Assembly: GCF_009746125.1 (NCBI RefSeq)
Contig: NZ_CP041352.1
Location: forward strand, 1,267,847-1,331,846
DNA length: 64,000 bases
Reading direction: 5' to 3'
From: Casimicrobium huifangae
Lineage (GTDB): Bacteria; Pseudomonadota; Gammaproteobacteria; Burkholderiales; Casimicrobiaceae
Position numbers and translations under genes: made by a program. This document shows, piece after piece, positions 50,372-59,149 of the stretch (the stretch's first letter is position 1; the number at the start of each line of letters is the position of its first letter). The notes beneath the pieces are model-generated. The model saw only the letters and a list, made by a program, of their open reading frames with translations. It did not search any database and was not told where the DNA came from.

Positions 50372-50983
50372 GTGGAGCCGAACGCAACGGCGCGCAGCGT
50401 CGGCCTGCTGCTCGCAGCAGGCAGCGGGCGCCGTTTCGATTCCACCGCACCGGGGCGCAAGCTTGAACAGCTGATTGATGGCCAGAGCGTGGCATCGCGC
50501 GCATTGGGCACGTTGCGTGCGTCCTGTGACGCCGTGTTGGTGGCCGCGCGCTCACTGACAGCACCGATCGCGCAGGAAGCGGCCGCGATGGGAGTAAAGG
50601 TGCTGGTGCCGGAACAGTCATCGCTCGGTATGGGGCATAGCTTGGCAGCGCTTGCAGCCGCCGTACCGGAACACTTTCCGCAGGCGGAAACGCTGGTGAT
50701 TGCGTTGGCTGACATGCCCTGGATCGAACCGGCTACCGTTCGCGAGCTGGTCAGCGCATCGCGTGCCGGCAATGTTATTGCGCAGCCGGCATTCGACGGC
50801 GAGAAGGGGCATCCGGTGGTATTTCCAGCCAGCTATGCCGCCGCGCTCGCATCGTGCACGGGCGATACCGGGGCGCGGGATTTGCTGCGGCAAAACGCCG
50901 ACCATCTGCGACTGGTTGCCGTCAACGATAGCGGTGTGGTGCGAGACGTCGACACGCCAGCGGATCTGCCACCGCGCCGGTAA
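50372..50983 (+). CDS. MobA-like nucleotidyltransferase (molybdenum cofactor cytidylyltransferase family)
   Basis: The 203-residue protein has the nucleotide-binding start 'GLLLAAGSGRRFDS' at residues 11-24, 'LVIALADMPWIEP' near 107 and 'QPAFDGEKGHPVVFPASY' near 135. It ends with 'GDTGARDLLRQ' and 'VVRDVDTPADL'. These fit MocA/MobA-type transferases, which attach CMP or GMP to molybdenum cofactor. It starts at GTG 50372, 21 bases after dcd. Without other molybdenum genes nearby the exact substrate is uncertain. Confidence 0.85.
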   Translation: MEPNATARSVGLLLAAGSGRRFDSTAPGRKLEQLIDGQSVASRALGTLRASCDAVLVAARSLTAPIAQEAAAMGVKVLVPEQSSLGMGHSLAALAAAVPEHFPQAETLVIALADMPWIEPATVRELVSASRAGNVIAQPAFDGEKGHPVVFPASYAAALASCTGDTGARDLLRQNADHLRLVAVNDSGVVRDVDTPADLPPRR

Positions 50984-50999
50984 CCTTCCGGCAACCGCG

Positions 51000-52643
51000 T
51001 CAGAGCGTCATCACGCCAACATTGCCCAACTGCATCCGCCACCAGGACTCGATCGCATTGGCATCGAGCGGTTTGGCGATGTAGAAGCCCTGGATTTCCT
51101 CGCAGCCGATTTCGCGCAGTATCGATAGCTGCAGCGGTGTTTCCACGCCCTCAGCGATGATGCGCATGCCGAGACTGTGGGCGATCGCCACGATTGCCTG
51201 CACGATGCCGCGGCGGGGCTTTTCGTCGATGTGCTGGATGAAGCTGCGATCAATCTTGATGGTGTGAAACGGCAGCCGGGTCAGATAGCTGAGGCTCGAA
51301 TAGCCGGTGCCGAAGTCGTCAAGCGTGAGCGTGACCCCCATCTGTCCGAGGGTGTCGAGCGTGTCGATCACGTTCTGCGGGTTGCCAACGAGCATCGACT
51401 CGGTGATTTCGAGGTCGAGATAGTTGGGCGGGATACCGGTGCGGGCGATGGTGTCGTCTACCGATTTGAGCCACCCCGGATCAGCCAGTTGCCGGGCGGA
51501 AACATTGACCGAAATGCGGGGATGAATATCCTGCCCCTGCCACAGCTTGAACTGCTCGCAGGCCATCGCCAGCGCCCGCTGGCCCAGCGGGTTGATGATG
51601 CCGCTTTCTTCCGCGATCGGGATGAACTCGGCGGGCTGAATCAAGCCGCGGGTTTGGTGACGCCAGCGCAGCAGGGCCTCGAGGCCGGTCGGAGAGCCGG
51701 TATCCGAATCCACCTGCGGCTGGAACATCAGGAAGAACTCGCCGGCCGCGAGGCCGCGGCGGATATCGTTCTCGAACTGGGTGCGCAGCGCCTGCTGGCG
51801 GCTGGAGCCACCGGAAAAATGTTCGATGCGGTTGCGCCCGGCCTGTTTGGCGGCGTACATCGCCGTGTCGGCGTTCTTGATCAGCTCGGAGGCATTGGCG
51901 CCGTCGTGCGGATAAATCGCGATGCCAAGCGACGCCGGCATGGTCAGGCTGGTGCCAGCGACGTCAAAGGGCTTGCTCAGCGTCTCCAGAATGCCTTCGG
52001 CGACCGTCAGGGCCACATGCTCGGCATGCTGGGCTTCCAGCCGCGAGATCAGCACCACGAACTCGTCGCCACCAAATCGGGCCACCACATCGTCCTGCCG
52101 CACGGCGTCCTGCAGGCGGGTAGCCGCAGCGCGCAGCACCGCGTCACCGGCGTCGTGGCCGAGACTGTCGTTGAAGTTCTTGAAGAAATCGAGATCGACA
52201 AACAGCACCGCGACCCGGCTCTTGTCGGCCGCAGCGCTTTTTACTGACTCTTCCAGTTTGGTGCGGAACAGCAGGCGGTTTGGCAGCGAAGTGAGCGGAT
52301 CGGTCTGCGCGATCTGTACCGCGCGCAGGGTGGCCGAGTGCAGCTCGCGGGTGCGTTCCCGCACACGGGTTTCGAGCGTCTTCTGATAGTTGGTGATCTG
52401 CTGCCGGCTGGCCGACAGCTGGTGCGCCATCTCGTTGAACGCTCGTGCAAGCTCGCCTGCCGGGCCGCGAGAGCGGATGGGAACCTCAACCTGAAAATCG
52501 CCTTGCGACAGGGACCGAGTGGCGACCGTCAGCGCTTTCAGCGTGCGTCGCGTACGCAGCGATACCAGCCACGCCACCAGACCGATGAGCAGAAGCCCGA
52601 CCAGAATGATCAGGCCGTCAATCAGGGCGACTTGGCTAGGCAT
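51000..52643 (-). CDS. GGDEF-EAL c-di-GMP enzyme with single membrane helix and HAMP
   Basis: The 547-residue protein has one TM (about residues 8-28), a HAMP-like region ('SLRTRRTLKALTVATRSLSQGDFQVEVPI..') and a coiled stretch. A GGDEF domain with 'ARFGGDEFVVLI' near 195 and an EAL domain with 'LEALLRWRH', 'EITESMLV', 'LDDFGTGYSSLSYLTRLPFHTIKIDRSFI' and 'IAEGVET' follow. Both active sites look intact, so it could make or degrade c-di-GMP. No periplasmic sensor domain separates the TM from HAMP. It converges with the MobA-like gene. Confidence 0.92.
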   Translation of the reverse strand: MPSQVALIDGLIILVGLLLIGLVAWLVSLRTRRTLKALTVATRSLSQGDFQVEVPIRSRGPAGELARAFNEMAHQLSASRQQITNYQKTLETRVRERTRELHSATLRAVQIAQTDPLTSLPNRLLFRTKLEESVKSAAADKSRVAVLFVDLDFFKNFNDSLGHDAGDAVLRAAATRLQDAVRQDDVVARFGGDEFVVLISRLEAQHAEHVALTVAEGILETLSKPFDVAGTSLTMPASLGIAIYPHDGANASELIKNADTAMYAAKQAGRNRIEHFSGGSSRQQALRTQFENDIRRGLAAGEFFLMFQPQVDSDTGSPTGLEALLRWRHQTRGLIQPAEFIPIAEESGIINPLGQRALAMACEQFKLWQGQDIHPRISVNVSARQLADPGWLKSVDDTIARTGIPPNYLDLEITESMLVGNPQNVIDTLDTLGQMGVTLTLDDFGTGYSSLSYLTRLPFHTIKIDRSFIQHIDEKPRRGIVQAIVAIAHSLGMRIIAEGVETPLQLSILREIGCEEIQGFYIAKPLDANAIESWWRMQLGNVGVMTL

Positions 52644-52687
52644 GCGCGGAGTGTACGGGCAGGGCGTGGCAGCTGACAGCCTTTCCG

Positions 52688-54214
52688 CTAGGCGGTGACC
52701 ACCGGGATCTTGCCGATCCGCCCCTGCCATTCCTTCGGACCCGTCTGATGCACGCTGGTGCCGGAGGAGTCCACAGCAACGGTTACCGGCATGTCCTGCA
52801 CGTCGAACTCGTAGATCGCCTCCATGCCAAGATCGGCAAAGCCGAGCACTTTGGCGCCCTTGATGGCCTTCGACACCAGATACGCAGCACCGCCGACGGC
52901 CATCAGGTAGGCAGCCTGGTGGTTTTTGATCGACTCGATGGCGACCGGGCCGCGTTCCGCCTTGCCAACCATGGCGATGAGGCCGGTTTGGGCCAGCATG
53001 ATCTCGGTGAACTTGTCCATCCGTGTGGCGGTGGTCGGACCGGCCGGACCGACCACCTCGTCGCGCACCGGATCGACCGGACCGACGTAGTAGATCACCC
53101 GGTTGGCGAAATCCACGGGCAGCTTCTCGCCCTTGGCCAGCATGTCATTGATGCGCTTGTGTGCGGCATCGCGGCCGGTGAGCATCTTGCCGTTCAACAG
53201 CAGCGTCTGGCCGGGCTTCCAGCTCGCCACTTCCTCTTTGGTCAGCGTGTTGAGATCAACGCGCTTCGACAGTTTGACGTCCGGCGCCCAGTGCACATCC
53301 GGCCACGCGTTGAGCGAAGGCGGCTCGCAGTACGCCGGGCCGGAGCCGTCGAGTACGAAATGGGCGTGGCGGGTGGCGGCGCAGTTCGGGATCATCGCCA
53401 CCGGCTTCGATGCGGCATGGGTCGGGTACATGTTGATCTTGATGTCGAGCACGGTGGACAGCCCGCCGAGACCCTGGGCGCCGATGCCCAGCGCATTCAC
53501 CTTCTCGTAGAGCTCAATGCGCAGCTCCTCGGTCTTGTTCTGCGGACCGCGTTTGAGCAGGTCGAACATGTCGATCGGGTCCATCAGCGACTGCTTGGCA
53601 AGCAGCATCGCCTTCTCGGCGGTGCCACCAATGCCGATGCCGAGCATGCCCGGCGGGCACCAGCCAGCGCCCATCGTCGGCACTGTCTTCAGCACCCAGT
53701 CAACCAGCGAATCGCTCGGGTTGAGCATGACGAACTTGGTCTTGTTTTCACTGCCGCCGCCTTTGGCTGCGACATTGACATCGATGGTGTTGCCTGGCAC
53801 CAGTTCCATCTGGATCACCGCCGGCGTGTTGTCCCTGGTGTTCTTGCGCTCGAACTGCGGGTCCGCCACCACTGAGGCGCGCAGCTTGTTGTCCGGATCG
53901 TTGTAAGCGCGACGCACGCCCTCGTTGACGGCATCATCAATGCTGCCCGCGAAGCCCTCAAACCGCACATCCATGCCGATCTTCAGGAACACGTTGACGA
54001 TACCGGTGTCCTGGCAGATCGGCCGATGCCCCTCGGCGCACATCCTGGAATTGGTCAGAATCTGTGCGATGGCGTCTTTCGCGGCGGGCGAGGCCTCTGC
54101 CTCGTAGGCACGGGCGAGATGCTCGATGTAATCCTGCGGGTGGTAGTAGCTGATGAACTGCAGCGCCGCAGCGATGGATTCAACGAAGTCGGCGTACTTG
54201 ATGGTGGTGGGCAT
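52688..54214 (-). CDS. fumA: class I fumarate hydratase
   Basis: The 508-residue enzyme has Cys ligands for the 4Fe-4S cluster in 'GHRPICQDTGIVNVFL' near residue 63, 'MIPNCAATRHAHFVLDGSGP' near 275 and 'AYCEPPS' near 295. It also shows 'KGGGSENKTKFVMLNP' near 150 and 'LDIKINMYPTHAASKPVAMIPN'. These define the class I, oxygen-sensitive fumarase (FumA/FumB type) that hydrates fumarate to malate. Length and motifs are complete. It lies 42 bp after YqhA, so the two minus-strand genes may be linked. Confidence 0.95.
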   Translation of the reverse strand: MPTTIKYADFVESIAAALQFISYYHPQDYIEHLARAYEAEASPAAKDAIAQILTNSRMCAEGHRPICQDTGIVNVFLKIGMDVRFEGFAGSIDDAVNEGVRRAYNDPDNKLRASVVADPQFERKNTRDNTPAVIQMELVPGNTIDVNVAAKGGGSENKTKFVMLNPSDSLVDWVLKTVPTMGAGWCPPGMLGIGIGGTAEKAMLLAKQSLMDPIDMFDLLKRGPQNKTEELRIELYEKVNALGIGAQGLGGLSTVLDIKINMYPTHAASKPVAMIPNCAATRHAHFVLDGSGPAYCEPPSLNAWPDVHWAPDVKLSKRVDLNTLTKEEVASWKPGQTLLLNGKMLTGRDAAHKRINDMLAKGEKLPVDFANRVIYYVGPVDPVRDEVVGPAGPTTATRMDKFTEIMLAQTGLIAMVGKAERGPVAIESIKNHQAAYLMAVGGAAYLVSKAIKGAKVLGFADLGMEAIYEFDVQDMPVTVAVDSSGTSVHQTGPKEWQGRIGKIPVVTA

Positions 54215-54256
54215 GGTCGGCAGCGTTCGGTTCGTAGCAACGTTTCAAGGTCGGGG

Positions 54257-54907
54257 TCAGTGTTTGTCGCCACCGGGTGGCGACATCAGGCGGTCGGTCA
54301 TGGCAATCGCCATGGCCGAGAGCAGGAAGGCGACGTGAATCACGGTTTGCGCGATCAGCGTTTTCTCGGAGTACTGCTCGGCGTTGATGAAGGTCTTGAG
54401 CAGGTGGATTGACGAGATACCGATGATCGCTGTGGCGAGCTTGACTTTGAGCACCGAGGCGTTGACATGCGAAAGCCATTCGGGCTGGTCGGGGTGGCTC
54501 TCCAGCTCCATGCGTGACACAAAGGTTTCGTAGCCACCGACGATGACCATGATCAGCAGGTTGGAGATCATCACCACGTCGATCAGGCCGAGCACCAGCA
54601 GCATGATCAGCGTTTCGGTGAGCTTGGTGGGCACCGCCGCACAAACGCTACCCTTTGCCTGCGCCACCGCCGTGTCGCACGGCTGAACTGAGGTGGCGAT
54701 GGCGGCGACGGCCTGTGACGAACCAAACGCCGCTTCAATCAGGTGAGCCAGCTCAACCCAGAAATGAAATACGTACACCGCCTGAGCAACGATGAGGCCC
54801 AAATAGAGCGGCAGCTGCAGCCAGCGGCTGGCGAAGATGACAGCAGGTAGCGGGCGCAGGCCCCGTTTCGCGCTGGAAGACGAGGCGGACGATTGGCTGG
54901 ACTTCAT
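54257..54907 (-). CDS. YqhA (UPF0114) family membrane protein
   Basis: The 216-residue protein has four TM segments and the YqhA/UPF0114 signatures '[37 protein letters not shown]', '[69 protein letters not shown]', and a C-terminal TM. The ATG 54907 starts a Ser-rich segment of about 16 residues. The function of this conserved family is unknown. It may share a transcript with fumA. Confidence 0.92.
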   Translation of the reverse strand: MKSSQSSASSSSAKRGLRPLPAVIFASRWLQLPLYLGLIVAQAVYVFHFWVELAHLIEAAFGSSQAVAAIATSVQPCDTAVAQAKGSVCAAVPTKLTETLIMLLVLGLIDVVMISNLLIMVIVGGYETFVSRMELESHPDQPEWLSHVNASVLKVKLATAIIGISSIHLLKTFINAEQYSEKTLIAQTVIHVAFLLSAMAIAMTDRLMSPPGGDKH

Positions 54908-55381
54908 ATTGGACTCAAGGACGACGTCGATGCAGATCAGATTGCATCGTGCAGCCGCCGGCCTGAACAGTGACGATTGAGTAAGGCAGTTTAGCACCCG
55001 CCGATGACCGTCAGCGGATGTCTGGCCTTGTGTTTCACGCTTCCCGGTGGCGCAACTTTGCGGCCGGAAACTGGTCCCGCGATGCCTCGTCTGGACGGTA
55101 TTTCTGTACTACAGCTTTTTCATGAAATGACGTCTGATAAGGGCATTGAGCGGAAATATGACCGATATCGACTTGAGGTGCTTTTTGCACCCAAGCCCAT
55201 ACGAAATAAGGCTTCACGATGAAAGCTGTAGGCGGGTCCTATGTAAGACTCACGTCAATGACTCCCGCTAACGTGTCAGCAGTTTCTCCTCGTCACGGAG
55301 GTAGGTGTGCGCGAGGGGCTCTCAAGTGATACTTTGCACCGTGTGCCGTCGTGCCACTGACTGAAACAGGAGGAGTGAACC
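54908..55381. other. 474-bp divergent region between yqhA and acs
   Basis: The region contains palindromic repeat copy 6 (55113-55227) and the acs leader, with a strong GGAGGAG site before the acs start. No additional gene was seen. The promoters for the two divergent genes are expected here, but I could not fix -10/-35 pairs. Confidence 0.5.
55113..55227. repeat. long palindromic intergenic repeat, copy 6
   Basis: Landmarks are CTTTTTC 55115, AGGGC 55140, TCGAC 55168, AGCCC 55194 and GAAAG 55221. The spacing is conserved. It lies between the divergent yqhA and acs genes. Confidence 0.85.
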
Positions 55382-57358
55382 ATGTCTGCCATTGAATCCG
55401 TCCTTGTCGAAAACCGGGTGTTTCCGCCGCCGGCCGCATTTACCGCGCAGGCCAACGTCAAGCCCGCCGATTTCGAGGCGATGAAGGCGAAGGCAGAACG
55501 TGATCACGCTGGCTTCTGGGCCGATCTGGCTCGCGAGAACCTGATCTGGTCGAAGCCCTTCACCAAGTCGCTTGACGACAGCAATGCCCCATTCTTCAAG
55601 TGGTTCTCCGACGGCGAGCTGAACGCCTCGTACAACTGCCTCGACCGCCATCTGAACACACCGGTCGCAGACAAGACCGCGATCATCTTCGAAGCGGATG
55701 GTGGCGACGTTACCAAAGTCACCTACCGCGACCTCTACAAGCGCGTCTGCCGCTTCGCCAACGGCCTCAAGTCACTTGGTTACAAGAAGGGCGATCGCGC
55801 CATCATCTATCTGCCGATGTCGATCGAGGCGGTCGTTGCGATGCAGGCCTGTGCACGCATCGGCATGACGCACTCGGTGGTGTTCGGCGGCTTCTCCGCC
55901 AAGAGCCTGCAGGAACGCATCGTTGACGTCGGCGCCACACTGGTGATCGCGGCCGACGAGCAGATGCGCGGCGGCAAGGCGATCCCGCTCAAGCCTGCTG
56001 TGGACGAGGCTTACGGCATGGGTGGCTGCGACGCCGTGCGGCACACCATCGTCTACAAGCGCACCGGTGGCAATGTTGCCTACGGTGCGAAGGACATCGA
56101 CTGGGCAAAAGTAGAGGCCGGTCAGGCTGACGATTGCCCCGCCGAAATGGTCAATGCCGAGCATCCGCTGTTCGTGCTTTACACCTCGGGCTCCACCGGC
56201 AAACCGAAGGGCGTGCAGCACTCCACCGGCGGCTATCTGCTGCATGCGATGCTGACCATGAAGTGGACCTTCGACATCAAGCCGAACGATGTCTTCTGGT
56301 GCACGGCCGACGTGGGCTGGGTGACGGGTCACACCTACGTGACCTACGGCCCGCTCGCAGTGGGTGCCACCGAGATCATCTTCGAAGGCGTGCCGACCTT
56401 CCCGAACGCCGGCCGTTTCTGGGACATGATCCAGAAACACAAGTGCACCGTCTTCTACACCGCGCCCACCGCGATCCGCTCGCTGATCAAGGCGGCCGAC
56501 ACCACGCCGGATGTCGCGCCAGGCAAGTATGACCTGTCGTCGCTGCGCCTGCTCGGCTCGGTAGGTGAGCCAATCAATCCGGAAGCCTGGATGTGGTACT
56601 ACAAACACATTGGCAGCGAGCGCTGCCCGATTGTGGATACCTTCTGGCAAACCGAGACGGGCGGTCACATGATCACCCCGTTGCCGGGCGTGACGCCGCT
56701 GGTGCCGGGCTCGTGCACGCAGGCGCTGCCGGGTATCGCCGCAGCGATCGTCGACGAAACCGCCAACGACGTGCCGAACGGCTCCGGCGGCATTCTGGTC
56801 ATCAAGAAGCCGTGGCCGTCGATGATCCGCACCATCTGGGGCGACCCGGAGCGCTTCAAGAAGTCCTACTTCCCGGATGAACTCAAAGGTTACTACCTCG
56901 CTGGCGACGGCGCTGTGCGTGATGCCGTGCATGGCAACTTCCGCATTACCGGTCGCATCGACGACGTGCTGAATGTGTCCGGCCATCGCCTCGGCACCAT
57001 GGAGATCGAATCAGCGCTCGTCGCTAACCCGTTGGTTGCTGAGGCTGCGGTGGTTGGACGTCCTGACGAAACGACCGGTGAAGCCGTGTCCGCCTTCGTT
57101 GTGCTTAAGGGCGCACGTCCGGCTGACAAAGAGAGCGCTGCAAAGATCGCCAAGGAGCTGCGTGACTGGGTGGGCAAGGAGATCGGCCCGATCGCCAAAC
57201 CGAAGGACATCCGCTTTGGCGACAACCTGCCCAAGACCCGCTCCGGCAAGATCATGCGCCGCCTGCTGCGCGCGATCGCCAAGGGCGAGGAAATCACCCA
57301 GGACGTGTCAACCCTCGAAAATCCCGCGATTCTCGAGCAGTTGAAGCAGAGCCTGTAA
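55382..57358 (+). CDS. acs: acetyl-coenzyme A synthetase
   Basis: The 658-residue enzyme has the adenylate-forming motifs '[22 protein letters not shown]' near residue 263, '[18 protein letters not shown]' near 415 and '[43 protein letters not shown]' near 505. The C-terminal '[15 protein letters not shown]' carries the regulatory acetylation Lys. It activates acetate to acetyl-CoA. The start has GGAGGAG upstream. A DUF4212-symporter pair nearby could supply acetate or a related carboxylate. Confidence 0.97.
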   Translation: MSAIESVLVENRVFPPPAAFTAQANVKPADFEAMKAKAERDHAGFWADLARENLIWSKPFTKSLDDSNAPFFKWFSDGELNASYNCLDRHLNTPVADKTAIIFEADGGDVTKVTYRDLYKRVCRFANGLKSLGYKKGDRAIIYLPMSIEAVVAMQACARIGMTHSVVFGGFSAKSLQERIVDVGATLVIAADEQMRGGKAIPLKPAVDEAYGMGGCDAVRHTIVYKRTGGNVAYGAKDIDWAKVEAGQADDCPAEMVNAEHPLFVLYTSGSTGKPKGVQHSTGGYLLHAMLTMKWTFDIKPNDVFWCTADVGWVTGHTYVTYGPLAVGATEIIFEGVPTFPNAGRFWDMIQKHKCTVFYTAPTAIRSLIKAADTTPDVAPGKYDLSSLRLLGSVGEPINPEAWMWYYKHIGSERCPIVDTFWQTETGGHMITPLPGVTPLVPGSCTQALPGIAAAIVDETANDVPNGSGGILVIKKPWPSMIRTIWGDPERFKKSYFPDELKGYYLAGDGAVRDAVHGNFRITGRIDDVLNVSGHRLGTMEIESALVANPLVAEAAVVGRPDETTGEAVSAFVVLKGARPADKESAAKIAKELRDWVGKEIGPIAKPKDIRFGDNLPKTRSGKIMRRLLRAIAKGEEITQDVSTLENPAILEQLKQSL

Positions 57359-57605
57359 ACGCGGGCCGCCCGGCATGAGGAGCCGACTGGCTCCTTCGCG
57401 CCGTGCGCTGTGGCCCGCTGCGGTGAGTTCATTCGGGTGAATACTGACCCGACAAGCCCCGAAGGCAGGGCACAATTCCTCCGTCTGACGCGCCGCTTGT
57501 ACGCAGCGCGTTGCCATTGGGCCACGTGGGAGCTGCTTTGTCGCCGGGGGTCGCCGCCTGCGAACACCTGACTTGCCACGCCTGGCAAGCTCCATAGGGT
57601 TATCG

Positions 57606-57923
57606 ATGCAGGCTTTTTTTGCCGTTGTACACAATCTGGTGATGCTGATCGGGCTGTTCTACATCGCGCAGTTCGTCGTTGGCATCTTCAACTGGCCGGC
57701 GCGCGAAAACAATCCCATCTATCGCCTGTTCCGCTTTCTCACCTCGCCGGTGACGGCATTGGCGCGCGCGATGACGCCGTCTGCGGTGCAGGACAAGCAT
57801 GTGCCTGTGGTGGCCTTCTTCCTGTTGTTCTGGCTCTACGTAACCTTGATTGTCGTTCGGCTCTATCTCAAGCGTCCGGAGTTGTTTCAATCGGCGACGT
57901 TGCCCAGCACCGGGTTGTCATAG
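57606..57923 (+). CDS. YggT-like small membrane protein
   Basis: The 105-residue protein starts at ATG 57606. It has a first hydrophobic segment 'FFAVVHNLVMLIGLFYIAQFVVGIFNW', a polar loop 'ENNPIYRLFRFLTSPVTALARAMTPSAVQDKHVP' and a second 'VVAFFLLFWLYVTLIVVRLYL'. The loop resembles the FRFLTSP motif of YggT-family proteins, but the family match is loose. Its stop overlaps the start of the TPR gene (TAGTG), so the two are co-translated. Confidence 0.7.
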   Translation: MQAFFAVVHNLVMLIGLFYIAQFVVGIFNWPARENNPIYRLFRFLTSPVTALARAMTPSAVQDKHVPVVAFFLLFWLYVTLIVVRLYLKRPELFQSATLPSTGLS

Positions 57924-58543
57924 TGCCGACCGCAGGGACGACTTTGATTGCTGCTGTGCGTGCTCATCTGCTGCGCCAGGTTGCGTCGTGGGCCATTCTG
58001 TTTCGGCGCACCGGTTTTGCCTTGGCTTGCTATGAGCGGGCGCTTCGTGACGACCCGAATGACACCGTTACCCTTGCGCAGCGGGCCTACCTCTATGCGC
58101 AGTCAGTGAGTGCAGCTGATCAACAGCGCGCGGTTGCCGAGTTTGAACGTCTCGTTGCGCTGAAGCCCGCCGATGCCGACAGCTGGTTCAATCTTGGGTT
58201 TCTATATCAGCAACAAGGTGGCCACGTCGAGGCGATCCGTGCGTTCGAGCGGGCCGTTGCACTGCGCGACGGTCTGGACCGTGCCTGGTACGGCCTCGCG
58301 CTATCAAGAATCGCTACGGGCGACGACGCAAGTGCGATCGAAGCGCTGAAGAAAAACGTTGCCTTGCAGCCAATGAGTCCATTTGGTTTCATGGAGTTGG
58401 CGCGCGCGCAATTCCGGTCGCAACAACCCGAAGCCTGCGAGAAGACGATGCGGCGCCTGAAGGCATTTGATCCCCGTAACGCAGCCGTGCTGGAAGACGA
58501 GACCGGCATCCGCATTGGTATCGAGCGCTGGTGGCGTAACTGA
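57923..58543 (+). CDS. tetratricopeptide repeat protein
   Basis: The 206-residue protein starts at GTG 57923, overlapping the preceding stop. It contains TPR-like units such as 'TGFALACYERALRDDPNDTVTLAQRAYLY', 'AEFERLVALKPADADSWFNLGFLYQQQGGHVEAIRAFERAVALRDGLDRAWYGLALSRIATGDDASAIEALKKNVALQP' and one more. TPR domains mediate protein-protein interaction. No signal peptide is evident, although the first residues are hydrophobic. Function and partner are unknown. Confidence 0.85.
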   Translation: MPTAGTTLIAAVRAHLLRQVASWAILFRRTGFALACYERALRDDPNDTVTLAQRAYLYAQSVSAADQQRAVAEFERLVALKPADADSWFNLGFLYQQQGGHVEAIRAFERAVALRDGLDRAWYGLALSRIATGDDASAIEALKKNVALQPMSPFGFMELARAQFRSQQPEACEKTMRRLKAFDPRNAAVLEDETGIRIGIERWWRN

Positions 58544-58885
58544 GTTCGCGACGTTCTGGCGATCCCGCTCGGGCAACTGTCGCCATCCGGCGGCCGCATT
58601 GCCCGGCAGCCCGACAAAGCCCCTGATTGTGTTGCCGATGTGATCAGCGCCACCGCGTACTGCCTGCAGCTAAAGTCACAGTCGTTGCGCGTCGTGAACA
58701 GTCGTGATCAACGCGCCGCAGCGCGGGTAAACCATGCCTCATTTGATATGGCGCAACCTCTTTCTCAATTCGGAAAACTCGGATACGCTTTGTCAGCTAC
58801 CTGATAGCTTCAGGTGGCAGGTCACCGATCGACACAACGATATTTGCAGACATCTACGCAAATTGACCGAACCGAGGAGGAATCA
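58544..58885. other. 342-bp leader region of the DUF4212-symporter operon
   Basis: The gap holds a perfect palindrome (58799-58815) 70 bp before the DUF4212 start. I see no further gene or repeat copy. The promoter is expected here but was not resolved. Confidence 0.5.
58799..58815. promoter_or_regulatory. palindrome ACCTGA-N5-TCAGGT upstream of the symporter operon
   Basis: ACCTGA (58799-58804) and TCAGGT (58810-58815) are perfect inverted arms around TAGCT. The site is 70 bp before the DUF4212 start and may be a repressor or activator operator. The binding protein is unknown. Confidence 0.45.
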
Positions 58886-59149
58886 ATGCAACTGACTGAC
58901 AAGCACCGGGAGTACTGGCGCAGGAATCTGCTGATCACGCTGGTTCTGATGGCCATTTGGTTTGTGGTGACGTTCGTGGTCGGCTACGCCGCGCGCGATC
59001 TGTCATTCAGTTTTTTTGGCTGGCCATTCTCGTTCTGGATGGGCGCTCAGGGCGCCCTCATCGTCTACGTCGCGCTCATCTGGTACTACGCGCGCACCAT
59101 GAATCGCCTTGATCGCGAGTACGGTGTCAACGAGGAGGAAGAGCAATGA
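58886..59149 (+). CDS. DUF4212 family protein (symporter partner)
   Basis: The 87-residue protein starts at ATG 58886 with GAGGAG upstream ('MQLTDKHREYWRRNLLITLVLMAIWFVVTFVVGYAARDLSF'). It has two TM helices and ends 'YYARTMNRLDREYGVNEEEE', which is the DUF4212 pattern. DUF4212 proteins are always next to a sodium:solute symporter of the VC_2705 type and are thought to form a complex with it. Its stop overlaps the symporter start (ATGA). Confidence 0.93.
   Translation: MQLTDKHREYWRRNLLITLVLMAIWFVVTFVVGYAARDLSFSFFGWPFSFWMGAQGALIVYVALIWYYARTMNRLDREYGVNEEEEQ

Noticed and set aside
49698-50621. 307-codon minus-strand frame opposite dcd
   Set aside because: It overlaps the full dcd gene and lacks conserved features.
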